Below the pieces are notes generated by a model. That model was given only the letters and a program-made list of their open reading frames with translations. It ran no database searches and was not told the origin of the DNA. A stretch of 64,000 bases of DNA from JADZEM01 sp046328125 (GTDB lineage: Bacteria > Chloroflexota > UBA6077 > JACCZL01). The DNA lies in NCBI GenBank assembly GCA_046328125.1, contig JAXLXF010000005.1:62001-126000 (forward strand), written 5' to 3'. The position numbers were made by a program, and so were the translations under genes. Positions 57,399-64,000 of the stretch are shown piece by piece. Position 1 is the stretch's first letter. Each line of letters starts with the position of its first letter.

Positions 57399-58279
57399 GC
57401 GCGGGCGCCCTCCGAGCGCTCGATCGCCCGCAGCAGCTCGTCCAGGTCGATGGCGTCCACCGGCGTGCCGGCCGGCTCGCGGACGTACGTGGTCGAGAAG
57501 ATGCCGACATGCCGCAGGTACGCCTTGCCGATCTGGTGTGAGTACTGCGCGCGCATCAGCAGCACGGGTGCGACCCGTGCGAACGCGTCGCGTGCGGCAC
57601 TCTCGTCACCTCGTGTCCAGGCGTCGAACGTGTCGGCGAGACCGCGCACGCCGACGCACGACGGCATCGAGGCGATGGCGCCGCGCCGGAGCTCGCTGAG
57701 CAGTGCCTGCCCGCCCCGCCCTCCGAGCAGCATCAACCCTTCGCCACAGGCCGCCCGGATCTCGCTCAGCTTGAGGGTTGCCACGGTCGGCTGCTGCACC
57801 TCCTCCTTGACGTACCGAATGCGCGGCTCGTCCGAGACGAGTCGGGCGATGGTCGGGACGGGCAGTGGCGCGTACAGGTCCTGGAGCATCAGCGGTATCC
57901 CGCAGGCGTCCGCGACCCGCCGGAAGCCGGCCAGCGTCTCGTCGTAGCTGGCGCCCGGTACGGGCATCAAGAAGACCGCGTCCGCCCCGAGGGACGCCGC
58001 GTGCTCGGCCAGGATCGCGCTCTCGCGGAGGTTTGGCGCGCTGACGCCGACGATCACCGGCACGCGCCCGGACGCCGCGCCGAACACGACCTCGGCCAGC
58101 TTCAGCCGCTCTTCGCGGGTCATACGCGACGATTCGCTCGCCTCGCCCACGGCGGACAGGCCGTGCGCGCCCTGCTCTAGCAGCCAGTCAACCAGCGCGC
58201 GGACTTCAGACTCGACGATCTCGCCGCCCGCGTCGTATGGCGTGGCCATGACGGGCAGGATGCCTCGCAACGTGGTCAT
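57395..58279 (-). CDS. Dihydrodipicolinate synthase family aldolase (DapA/NAL superfamily)
   Basis: A 294-residue class I aldolase-fold protein. LRGILPVMATPYDAGGEIVESEVRALVDWLLEQGAHGL is the family opening, and the Schiff-base Lys is in RYVKEEV. The GEASESSRMTREERLKLAEVV segment replaces the usual GTTGE, and the Tyr motif LQDLYAPLPV departs from YNxP. It therefore probably is not lysine-pathway DapA but a related lyase (for example for keto-deoxy-sugar acids or N-acetylneuraminate-like substrates). No lysine genes are nearby. Confidence 0.83.
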   Translation of the reverse strand: MTTLRGILPVMATPYDAGGEIVESEVRALVDWLLEQGAHGLSAVGEASESSRMTREERLKLAEVVFGAASGRVPVIVGVSAPNLRESAILAEHAASLGADAVFLMPVPGASYDETLAGFRRVADACGIPLMLQDLYAPLPVPTIARLVSDEPRIRYVKEEVQQPTVATLKLSEIRAACGEGLMLLGGRGGQALLSELRRGAIASMPSCVGVRGLADTFDAWTRGDESAARDAFARVAPVLLMRAQYSHQIGKAYLRHVGIFSTTYVREPAGTPVDAIDLDELLRAIERSEGARA

Positions 58280-58398
58280 GGATACTCCCTCGAGGTCACC
58301 ATCGCGACCGACCCGCGGTCGTCGGTTCGTTCTCCGCGTGTGGCGCCAAACGCATGCTACCGAGGATACGCCGTGCGTCCTCGCGGTACAATCCGCGG

Positions 58399-58552
58399 CC
58401 GGTCAGCGGGTGTGCGGCAGATCTTTGGGGGCGCGATGAATCGCGCCCGTACCAGGGATGCTGCCTTGTACGGGCGCGATTCATCGCGCCCCGATTCATC
58501 GCGCTCCCGAGTCTGGATGGGCACAAGTCTCTGACGCACACCCCCGGTCAGC
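58399..58552. mobile_element. MITE-like element, copy 2, with 9-bp target duplication
   Basis: A 136-bp relative of the element at 25.2 kb. The ends are GGGTGTGCGGCAG (58408-58420) and CTGACGCACACCC (58531-58543), 12 of 13 matching. A 9-bp direct duplication, CCGGTCAGC, flanks it (58399-58407 and 58544-58552). Outer parts (CAGATCTTTGGGGGCGCGAT; CTGGATGGGCACAA) are in the same orientation as copy 1. The 15-base core (58453-58467) and the side carrying the extra GCGCGATGAATC unit are reversed. No coding capacity. It lies in the gap between the aldolase and the GT39-like gene. Confidence 0.88.
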
Positions 58553-58598
58553 GTTGTGCGAAACTGGCGAGTACACCGTAGCGCAGGACGGTCTGTAA

Positions 58599-60296
58599 AT
58601 GCCCTCACCCCCCGACCGCCCGACATCAGGCCCTCTCGGACAGGCCGGGCAACTCGTGTCGCTGGCAGCCGTGCTGGTCGTGGCGACAGTCGCGCGCTGC
58701 TGGGGCCTGCTGTACGGTCTGCCGCACTCGTACTACCCTGACGAGAGCTCGTTCGTCGGGGACGCGCTCCACATCGCCGCCACCGGCGATCTCCGTCCAT
58801 CGCAGTTCCTGTGGCCGACGTTCTGGATCTACGTGGTGGCGGCCTCACTGCGGCTCGGCCTGGGGGCGGGGGCTGTGTCGGGCAGCCTGGGGCCGCTGGG
58901 GACGCCTTCGCTCGACAATATGACGTACGTCTACGGCATGGCGCGAGCGGTCACGGCGCTCTCGGGCATGCTGACGGTCGCCGGGGTGTATCTCATGGCC
59001 GAGCGCTGGCTGTGCCGCGTCGGCGCTCCTGCTCCCCGTCCGCTGGCGACGCTGGCGGCTGGCTTTCTCGCGCTCAGTCCGTTGCACGTCCAGCACTCCC
59101 ACGTCACCTCGCCGGACGTCCCGACGACAGCGTTCCTGGTGCTGTCAGCCGTGTGCGTCATGCGCCTTCTGGAGTCCGGCGCCTGGCGCTGGTACGTGCT
59201 TGGCGGGATCTCGCTGGGCCTGTCGAGCGCCGCCAAGTACCCGAGCGCGATGTTCGCGGTGGCGCTCGTCGTCGCGCACCTCTCCCGCGCGGATCTGATG
59301 CTGCGCCGGCCGTGGCGGCTCGTCGTAGCCCTGACCGACCCACGACTCGTCGTCGCGGGTGTGCTGACCATCATCGCGTTCTTTGGCACCAGCCCGTACA
59401 TCCTGATCGACTGGCAGCATTTTCAGGCGGACTTCGTCTCGCAGGCGAACCGAGTGCTCCAGCGCGGCCCGGTCGGCGAGGTCGGCATCAGCGGCCCGTT
59501 CGCGCCGGTGCTGTACGTCCCGCTGGCGATGGAGTGGGGCCTGGACACGCCGGTGGCGTTGCTGGCGGCCCTTGGGCTGGCCTCCGCCATCTGGCTCGCC
59601 GTGAGACCGACCGGCGGGAGTCCACGCACCCGCTGGGCGGCGCTCGCGTTTCTGGCTTTCCCGTTGCTGCTCTACGTCTTCTCGTGGAGCTGGCAGCACC
59701 GGTTCGCGCGATATCTGGTCCCGCTGGTGCCGTTCGGCTGCGTGCTGGCGGCGCTCGGGTTGGGAGTGCTGATCCGAGTTGTCAAGACTTGGATGGGCAC
59801 GAGTCGGGCGATGATGGCAGGATCGGCCATCGGCGTCTGCGCGATGCTATGGCAGGCGGACGGCGTCGTGCGCTACGACCTGCTGTTGACTCGGCCAGAT
59901 ACCCGCACCGTTACCGCTCGCTGGCTAGAGCAGAACCTCCCGCCGGGCGAGCAGGTGATGGTCGAGTGGTACGGCCCGCCGTACGCGAACGTCCGCCAGA
60001 TGGGCTTCGACCTCTCAGACCGTCCGCTCGACCGCTACCTGGGGCGGACGCCCCGGATCGTCGTGACGAGCAGCTTTAGCTACGACCGCTGGCTGCGTGA
60101 CCCAGCGCAATTCACGCGGCGGGCGGCGTTCTACACGGCGCTCCACGAGCAGACGCCGCTGCTGTTCGAGATTCGGCCGTACCCTGAGCTGGCGTACGAT
60201 CCGATCCAGGAAGGGTGGGACGGCTGGCACATCCTGCCGCTCGACGATGCCGTGCGGCCGGGGCCGGTGCTGCGGGTCCACCAGCTGACGCCCTGA
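58599..60296 (+). CDS. GT39-like (dolichyl-phosphate-mannose-protein mannosyltransferase family) membrane protein
   Basis: A 565-residue polytopic GT-C enzyme. LLYGLPHSYYPDESSFVGDAL gives the Asp-Glu pair in the first loop that is catalytic in GT39/ArnT/PMT proteins. LSPLHVQHSHVTSPDVPTTAFL and AAKYPSAMFAVALVVAHLSR are further family segments. About eleven helices run to residue ~420, then a soluble C-terminal domain. It probably transfers a sugar from a polyprenyl-phosphate donor on the outer side. The first codons coincide with a half-arm of the CCCTCACCCCCC repeat (MPSPPDRP). Confidence 0.8.
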   Translation: MPSPPDRPTSGPLGQAGQLVSLAAVLVVATVARCWGLLYGLPHSYYPDESSFVGDALHIAATGDLRPSQFLWPTFWIYVVAASLRLGLGAGAVSGSLGPLGTPSLDNMTYVYGMARAVTALSGMLTVAGVYLMAERWLCRVGAPAPRPLATLAAGFLALSPLHVQHSHVTSPDVPTTAFLVLSAVCVMRLLESGAWRWYVLGGISLGLSSAAKYPSAMFAVALVVAHLSRADLMLRRPWRLVVALTDPRLVVAGVLTIIAFFGTSPYILIDWQHFQADFVSQANRVLQRGPVGEVGISGPFAPVLYVPLAMEWGLDTPVALLAALGLASAIWLAVRPTGGSPRTRWAALAFLAFPLLLYVFSWSWQHRFARYLVPLVPFGCVLAALGLGVLIRVVKTWMGTSRAMMAGSAIGVCAMLWQADGVVRYDLLLTRPDTRTVTARWLEQNLPPGEQVMVEWYGPPYANVRQMGFDLSDRPLDRYLGRTPRIVVTSSFSYDRWLRDPAQFTRRAAFYTALHEQTPLLFEIRPYPELAYDPIQEGWDGWHILPLDDAVRPGPVLRVHQLTP

Positions 60297-60330
60297 CCCA
60301 TCCGGGTCGCCGGGTGCTGCCCGGCGCCGG

Positions 60331-61572
60331 TCAGGGGATGCAGTCGCGGAACTGCTCCGTCGTCACCTCGACGGCGATCCACTTGCCATCTGGCGACCAG
60401 TCGCCGCCCACTTCCCATGGCCCGACCGTGCCGACCTGAAGCCCGTGCGTGGTCGTGGCAATGACCCTCGCGTCGCCCGGCCCGGTCGGGGCCACGATCA
60501 GCTCTGGCGCGTCGCTCACACGGACGTACGCGAGCTCCCGCCCATCCGGCGCGAGGGCAGGTCGGTATGCATACACGTCCTCAGGAGTCAGACGCATGCT
60601 CGTGGCGCGGCCGGGGCTCCAGATATGGGCCTCACCCCGATCGCAGGTGGACACTGGGAAGAGCACGGCGTTGCCCACCACCTGGATCAGGCGCGGCGGC
60701 TGCGGGAACATGCGGGGGATGTCCTTCGCGAGCGGCCGAAGCGGGCCGCCATCCGGGGCGAGCCGCACGAGCGACAGGGGCGGAATGCTCTCCGATTCTG
60801 GCTCGCTGACGAGCGCCACGACCTCGCCGCTGGCGAGCCAGACCGGCGCGTCCGCCGCTCCCTGGAACAGCTGTCGCAGCTTGCGCGTCGCTGGCTGCCA
60901 GGTCCACACGCCCCAGTTGCCGACGTCGCCGCACCCTTCGTGCAGGCCCGGACCGCCGAATGCGAGATAGGCGCCGTCCGGCGACCACGCCAGCCCCCGC
61001 TGGCAGTTGGCGTCCTTCACGTCGCCAAACGTTTCGCGGATCTCGCCGGACTGCGCGTCGAATGTGACAATCGAGCCGCCCGCATCGTCCAGGGTGACTG
61101 CCGTGATCCCGCTGCCGTCAGGCGTCCAGGTCAACTCGCCGACGTTGCCCCGCACGATCTGGCGCACGGTGGCAGTCCTCGGATTGACCGTCATCAGGGC
61201 CGGCCCGGGGTCCATCCCGACTCGCGTCAGCGTGAACACGAGCTGCTCGCCGTTTGGCGACCATCGCAGCTGGGCGATCTCGCCCTGGTCGGCGATCTTG
61301 ACCTCGCGGGACGTGCCGTCTGGGACCGTGAAGAGTCGAAGGCGCGGCGTCGGCGATTCGGCGGACAGGTCCGCGACGGCCACTGACGTGCTGTCCGGCG
61401 ACCAGGCGACCAGTGCCCCCGCGCCGAGACGCAGCACACGGCCGGTCGTCACCTCGATCAGGTAGGTGCCTGGGTCGTCGAGGCGAAGATCGGCGGCCTG
61501 AACCGGTGACAGCGGCGCGAGGAGCGACGCCAACACCACAAACCACGACAGGAGCCCGACCACAGGTTTCAC
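60331..61572 (-). CDS. Exported TolB-like/WD40 beta-propeller protein
   Basis: A 413-residue protein with a signal peptide (MKPVVGLLSWFVVLASLLAP, cleavage after VQAA). The rest is built from PD40/WD40-type blades: VAWSPDSTSVAVADL, LRWSPNGEQLVFTL, LTWTPDGSGITAVTL, LAWSPDGAYLAFGG and GDWSPDGKWIAVEV. It resembles TolB propellers, which bind proteins or act as scaffolds; no enzyme motif is seen. It is the last gene of a three-gene minus-strand run with the DAHP-synthase homologue and surE, 10 bases after the former. Confidence 0.85.
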   Translation of the reverse strand: MKPVVGLLSWFVVLASLLAPLSPVQAADLRLDDPGTYLIEVTTGRVLRLGAGALVAWSPDSTSVAVADLSAESPTPRLRLFTVPDGTSREVKIADQGEIAQLRWSPNGEQLVFTLTRVGMDPGPALMTVNPRTATVRQIVRGNVGELTWTPDGSGITAVTLDDAGGSIVTFDAQSGEIRETFGDVKDANCQRGLAWSPDGAYLAFGGPGLHEGCGDVGNWGVWTWQPATRKLRQLFQGAADAPVWLASGEVVALVSEPESESIPPLSLVRLAPDGGPLRPLAKDIPRMFPQPPRLIQVVGNAVLFPVSTCDRGEAHIWSPGRATSMRLTPEDVYAYRPALAPDGRELAYVRVSDAPELIVAPTGPGDARVIATTTHGLQVGTVGPWEVGGDWSPDGKWIAVEVTTEQFRDCIP

Positions 61573-61582
61573 AGCACGCTTC

Positions 61583-62569
61583 TTAACGAACGAGCGCTGC
61601 CCGAGCTCGTTTCAGTTTTGGGATCAATTGCGCGGCCTCGGAGATCGCCAGCGCCTGCCGGTGTGATGTGGCGCCGTCCGGGCCGGGCACGTCGGCATCC
61701 AGGATGATCCCCTCGCAGCCGGTCGCCGCCGCTGCCAGCGCCAGGTCGCTCACGATGTCGGCCTGCCCGGCTGCCAGGCTCGGATTCACCAGGACCGGTA
61801 AGTGACTCAGGCGCCGAGCGACCGCGACCGCGTTCAGGTCCAGCATGGCGCGCACGGAGGTCTCGAACGTCCTGACGCCCTGTTCGACCAGCGCGACCTT
61901 GCGATTGCCGCCTTGCAGCACACGCTCGGCGGCCAGCAGCCACTCTTCGATGGTTGACGAGGGGCCACGCGCGATCAGCACCGGGCGGTCGCCCTGGCCG
62001 GCCGCCCGCACGAGCGGCACGTCCTGCATCTGGGCCGATGGGATCTGGAGCGCATCGGCGTTCCGGCTGAGCCGATCGACTTCGCCGGGATCCCAGACGT
62101 CCACCACGACCGGGAGGCCCACCGTCGCGCGGATCTCGCCGAGTGCGCCCATCAGGTCGTGCCGGAGCTCGCCGTCGTCGCCGCGCCCGACCCAGAACAG
62201 GTCGGCGCCGGCCTCGGCAGCCGAGCGCGCCAGCGTCACGAGCGCGCCGGCCGGCTGGGGGCGCGCCGTGCCGACGATCGTGCGAAACTCGGGGCCGACC
62301 GCCACCGTGCCGATCTCGAACGTCGTGCCGGACGGCAGCACCTCGCGGCTCGCCAGGCGGAATGAGCGCGTCGTGGCCTCGACCCGCTCGACGCCAGCGA
62401 CGGCCAGCAGGGCGTCGCCGAGCGCGCGTAGATCGCCCTCGCCCTGAACGGCGATCACGTCGCGCTCGGCGCCCTTGAAGACGTGCGCGCCGAAGCCGGC
62501 CTCCTCGATCCGCCGTACGACGGCGTCGGTCGGGCTGGCGCCTGCAAGCTGCTGCATGATGACGATCAT
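61583..62569 (-). CDS. Degenerate DAHP synthase homologue (AroF/AroG2-type), probably not active as DAHPS
   Basis: 328 residues with the layout of type I-beta 3-deoxy-7-phosphoheptulonate synthase: an ACT/ferredoxin-like N-terminus (IVIMQQLAGASPTDAVVRRIEEAGF...) and a TIM barrel. Framework motifs remain (SSTIEEWLLAAERVLQGGNR, GVRTFETSVRAMLDLNAVAV). Metal and PEP ligands do not: AGPCSVES is replaced by VGTARPQP, the KPRTSP loop is missing, LLKRG is LIARG, DPSHATG is NPSLAAG, and the EVHPDP-type Glu/Asp segment is DADVPGPD. It therefore looks like a pseudoenzyme or a protein with a new role. The surE gene lies upstream. Confidence 0.82.
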   Translation of the reverse strand: MIVIMQQLAGASPTDAVVRRIEEAGFGAHVFKGAERDVIAVQGEGDLRALGDALLAVAGVERVEATTRSFRLASREVLPSGTTFEIGTVAVGPEFRTIVGTARPQPAGALVTLARSAAEAGADLFWVGRGDDGELRHDLMGALGEIRATVGLPVVVDVWDPGEVDRLSRNADALQIPSAQMQDVPLVRAAGQGDRPVLIARGPSSTIEEWLLAAERVLQGGNRKVALVEQGVRTFETSVRAMLDLNAVAVARRLSHLPVLVNPSLAAGQADIVSDLALAAAATGCEGIILDADVPGPDGATSHRQALAISEAAQLIPKLKRARAALVR

Positions 62570-62621
62570 GGCCGTTTCTCCCTGACGATTTTTGACATGC
62601 GTAGACGGTGCGTGGCCGAGG

Positions 62622-63425
62622 TCAATCCTGTGAGAGCAGCGCGATCAGGTCGTGCAGGTCGTCCGGCCCGGCCGGGACGCGCCAGCCGGTCGGCAGGACG
62701 TGCGTGACGGCGATCCGCCCGGCCACGATGGCGCCAGCGTCGGTGCCTGGCTCGTCGGGGAGCTGCATCTCGTTGTCGATGTCAGCCGTGACTCGCCAGA
62801 CGCCGTGCTCCTCGGATTGCGCTCCGTACGCCACGCGCTCGGCGTTCGACCAGCCGACCGGTCGGACCAGCTCGGCCCCGTCTATCTCGCCGTAGGCCAG
62901 ATTGGGGACGTTCACGTTCAGCAGGATTGGCGAGCCGGCGCGGCCGAGCATCCAGCGCGCGACCCGCTCCACCACGTCCGCGAGGCCGTCCCAACGCTGC
63001 GGATCGCCACGGTAGATGCCGCGCTCCTGCGAGATGCCGAACGCGGTTGCGCCACGCTGGAACCCGGTCGCGGCGGCGCCGAGGGTGCCAGAGTGCAACA
63101 GGTCGCCGCCGACGTTGACGCCCCAGTTGGCGCCCGAGACCACCAGGTCGAACGGCTCGAACAGGCCGGAGAACATCCCGATCAGGATCGCACCGCCCGG
63201 CGACGCATCGACGGCGTACGCGTCCACGTCTGCACTGACGTCCGACGGAACGTCCGTAAACCGGGCGAGACGTGCCCCGATCGTGCGTCGAACCGAGGCG
63301 CTCCCGTTCGACCAGTCGTCCTCCGTGCCGATCACGGTCAGGTGGCCGACCCTGGACAGGCCGCGCGCGGCGGCCCAGAGGCCGTCAGAGGTGATGCCGT
63401 CGTCGTTGGTCAAGAGTATCCGCAC
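62622..63425 (-). CDS. surE: 5'/3'-nucleotidase SurE
   Basis: A 267-residue SurE that dephosphorylates nucleoside monophosphates (and sometimes short polyphosphate) in the cytoplasm using a divalent metal. Metal motifs are MRILLTNDDGITSDGL (NDDG at 7-10) and SGANWGVNVGGDLLHSGTLGAA; SNGSASVRRT gives the Ser loop. The length is within family range. SurE commonly serves survival in stationary phase. It is the first gene of the minus-strand run ending in the beta-propeller protein. Confidence 0.92.
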   Translation of the reverse strand: MRILLTNDDGITSDGLWAAARGLSRVGHLTVIGTEDDWSNGSASVRRTIGARLARFTDVPSDVSADVDAYAVDASPGGAILIGMFSGLFEPFDLVVSGANWGVNVGGDLLHSGTLGAAATGFQRGATAFGISQERGIYRGDPQRWDGLADVVERVARWMLGRAGSPILLNVNVPNLAYGEIDGAELVRPVGWSNAERVAYGAQSEEHGVWRVTADIDNEMQLPDEPGTDAGAIVAGRIAVTHVLPTGWRVPAGPDDLHDLIALLSQD

Positions 63426-63612
63426 GATGCTCGGGAGCCTCCCTGGCAGGACTGTCGTGGTGAGCGTACACCTTCTGCGTGGGTGTCTTGCGGTAGTCCC
63501 ACCATCCGCCCGACGAAACGAGCGAAATGTCGCCGGCTAGACGGAAATGATGATGCCGTCTGGGCTACACTGCGAGTGCACAAGTCACGGCATGTTGGGC
63601 AGGATGTAGGAA

Positions 63613-63840
63613 ATGGCGAGAGAGGGAATGTCGCACGAGAGCGGCGATGCCGACGAGATGGCGCGGGTCGCGGCGCTGGTGGCGCGGGCCGGACTTCGTC
63701 TGCCGGCGAACGAGATCGCCGGGTTGGTGACGGCGTACCGTTCCGACCGGGCTGGATTCGAGCGCCTGCGGTCGCTGGTGGCGGCCGAAGACGAGACCGC
63801 GCATCGGTTCCGCGTCGTCCACGGTGACCGCGACGCCTGA
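63613..63840 (+). CDS. AtzG-like small protein (DUF4089 type)
   Basis: A 75-residue helical protein. ARVAALVARAGLRLPANEIAGLVTAYRSDRAGFERLRSLV fits the DUF4089/AtzG pattern, a GatC-like adaptor that binds and stabilises an amidase partner. Its stop overlaps the start of an amidase gene (TGATG), which supports the assignment strongly. It should act as a structural chaperone of that amidase. Confidence 0.75.
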   Translation: MAREGMSHESGDADEMARVAALVARAGLRLPANEIAGLVTAYRSDRAGFERLRSLVAAEDETAHRFRVVHGDRDA

Positions 63841-64000
63841 TGGCGGAGTCGCTCGCCGATCTGACGATCGCCCAGCTTGCGCCCAGGCTTCAGGCCGGCG
63901 AGCTCTCGCCTGTCGAGGTCACCGACGCCTACCTCGACCGAATCGCTCGGCTCGACGGCGCGGTCCACGCCTACGTGCTGGTGACCGCCGATCGCGCCCG
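63840..64000 (+). CDS. Amidase (signature family), 3'-truncated by the window end
   Basis: Only the first ~53 residues are visible: LADLTIAQLAPRLQAGELSPVEVTDAYLDRIARLDGAVHAYV. This is the standard N-terminus of amidase-signature enzymes (GatA, AtzF, AtzE, fatty-amide type), before the catalytic Ser-Ser-Lys triad. Given the AtzG-like gene just upstream, a biuret/AtzE- or GatA-like amidase is the likely identity. The ATG overlaps the previous stop by one base. Confidence 0.85.
   Translation, partial: MAESLADLTIAQLAPRLQAGELSPVEVTDAYLDRIARLDGAVHAYVLVTADRA

Noticed and set aside
59786..59806. CTTGGATGGGCACGAGTC inside the GT39-like gene, similar to a MITE segment
   Set aside because: Short match without ends or palindrome, in a coding region that reads naturally as family sequence.
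62622..63827. Long plus-strand frame opposite surE
   Set aside because: SurE metal motifs on the minus strand are unambiguous; the opposite frame is low-complexity.

Overview
The window is high-G+C bacterial chromosome and is densely coded. About 55 protein genes are recognisable, with no rRNA, tRNA, CRISPR array or intact transposase gene. The gene content looks like Chloroflexota, perhaps near Thermomicrobia/Sphaerobacter. The hints are a split cytochrome b/Rieske/dihaem cytochrome c cluster, an HspR-regulated dnaJ, several Wzy-TPR, DUF2723 and DUF2079 membrane proteins, and the gene order thiL-tsaE-tsaB-rimI-polA-mutM. This assignment is inference; no rRNA is present to confirm it.

Layout. 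0-9.4 kb: a truncated nucleotide cyclase, a lipoprotein, a GalE-like epimerase, a GNAT, glycerol kinase and a Wzy-TPR membrane protein. 9.4-14.4 kb: a zinc-ribbon protein, a DUF2079 protein, an M20 amidohydrolase and an M16 protease. 14.4-22 kb: a seven-gene minus-strand run (thiL, tsaE, tsaB, rimI, polA and two Fpg paralogues) joining tRNA t6A synthesis, ribosomal protein acetylation and DNA repair. 22-31 kb: a phosphoesterase, an Xre regulator, an FmdB-type zinc ribbon, phosphofructokinase, a sirtuin, a TldD/TldE pair, a Usp protein and two TrkA/RCK proteins. 31-40.5 kb: glycan and membrane genes (Wzy-TPR, GT39-like, DUF2723), a NYN-domain protein and an SDR. 40.6-44.7 kb: the cytochrome bc operon. 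44.7-53.5 kb: a hydroxyisobutyrate-dehydrogenase-like gene, a secreted phytase-like protein, a response regulator, a c-di-AMP (ydaO-type) riboswitch ahead of an MFS transporter, dnaJ-hspR behind a HAIR-like operator, and BON and DUF3105 proteins. 53.6-64 kb: gyrB, a membrane protein, a Uma2 protein, a DapA-like aldolase, a GT39-like protein, a TolB-like beta-propeller, a degenerate DAHP-synthase homologue, surE, and an AtzG-like/amidase pair cut by the window end.

The most notable non-coding finds are two copies of a small non-autonomous transposable element (25.2 and 58.4 kb). Both have 13-bp terminal inverted repeats and intact 9-bp target duplications, and their central hairpins lie in opposite orientation. 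The c-di-AMP riboswitch in front of an MFS gene is the other main find. Several enzymes have lost residues that are normally invariant: the polymerase I proofreading carboxylates, the Asp of the GyrB EGDS motif, and nearly all metal and PEP ligands of the DAHP-synthase homologue. G+C-rich palindromes sit between convergent genes, and two lie inside the coding frame of the DUF2723 gene.
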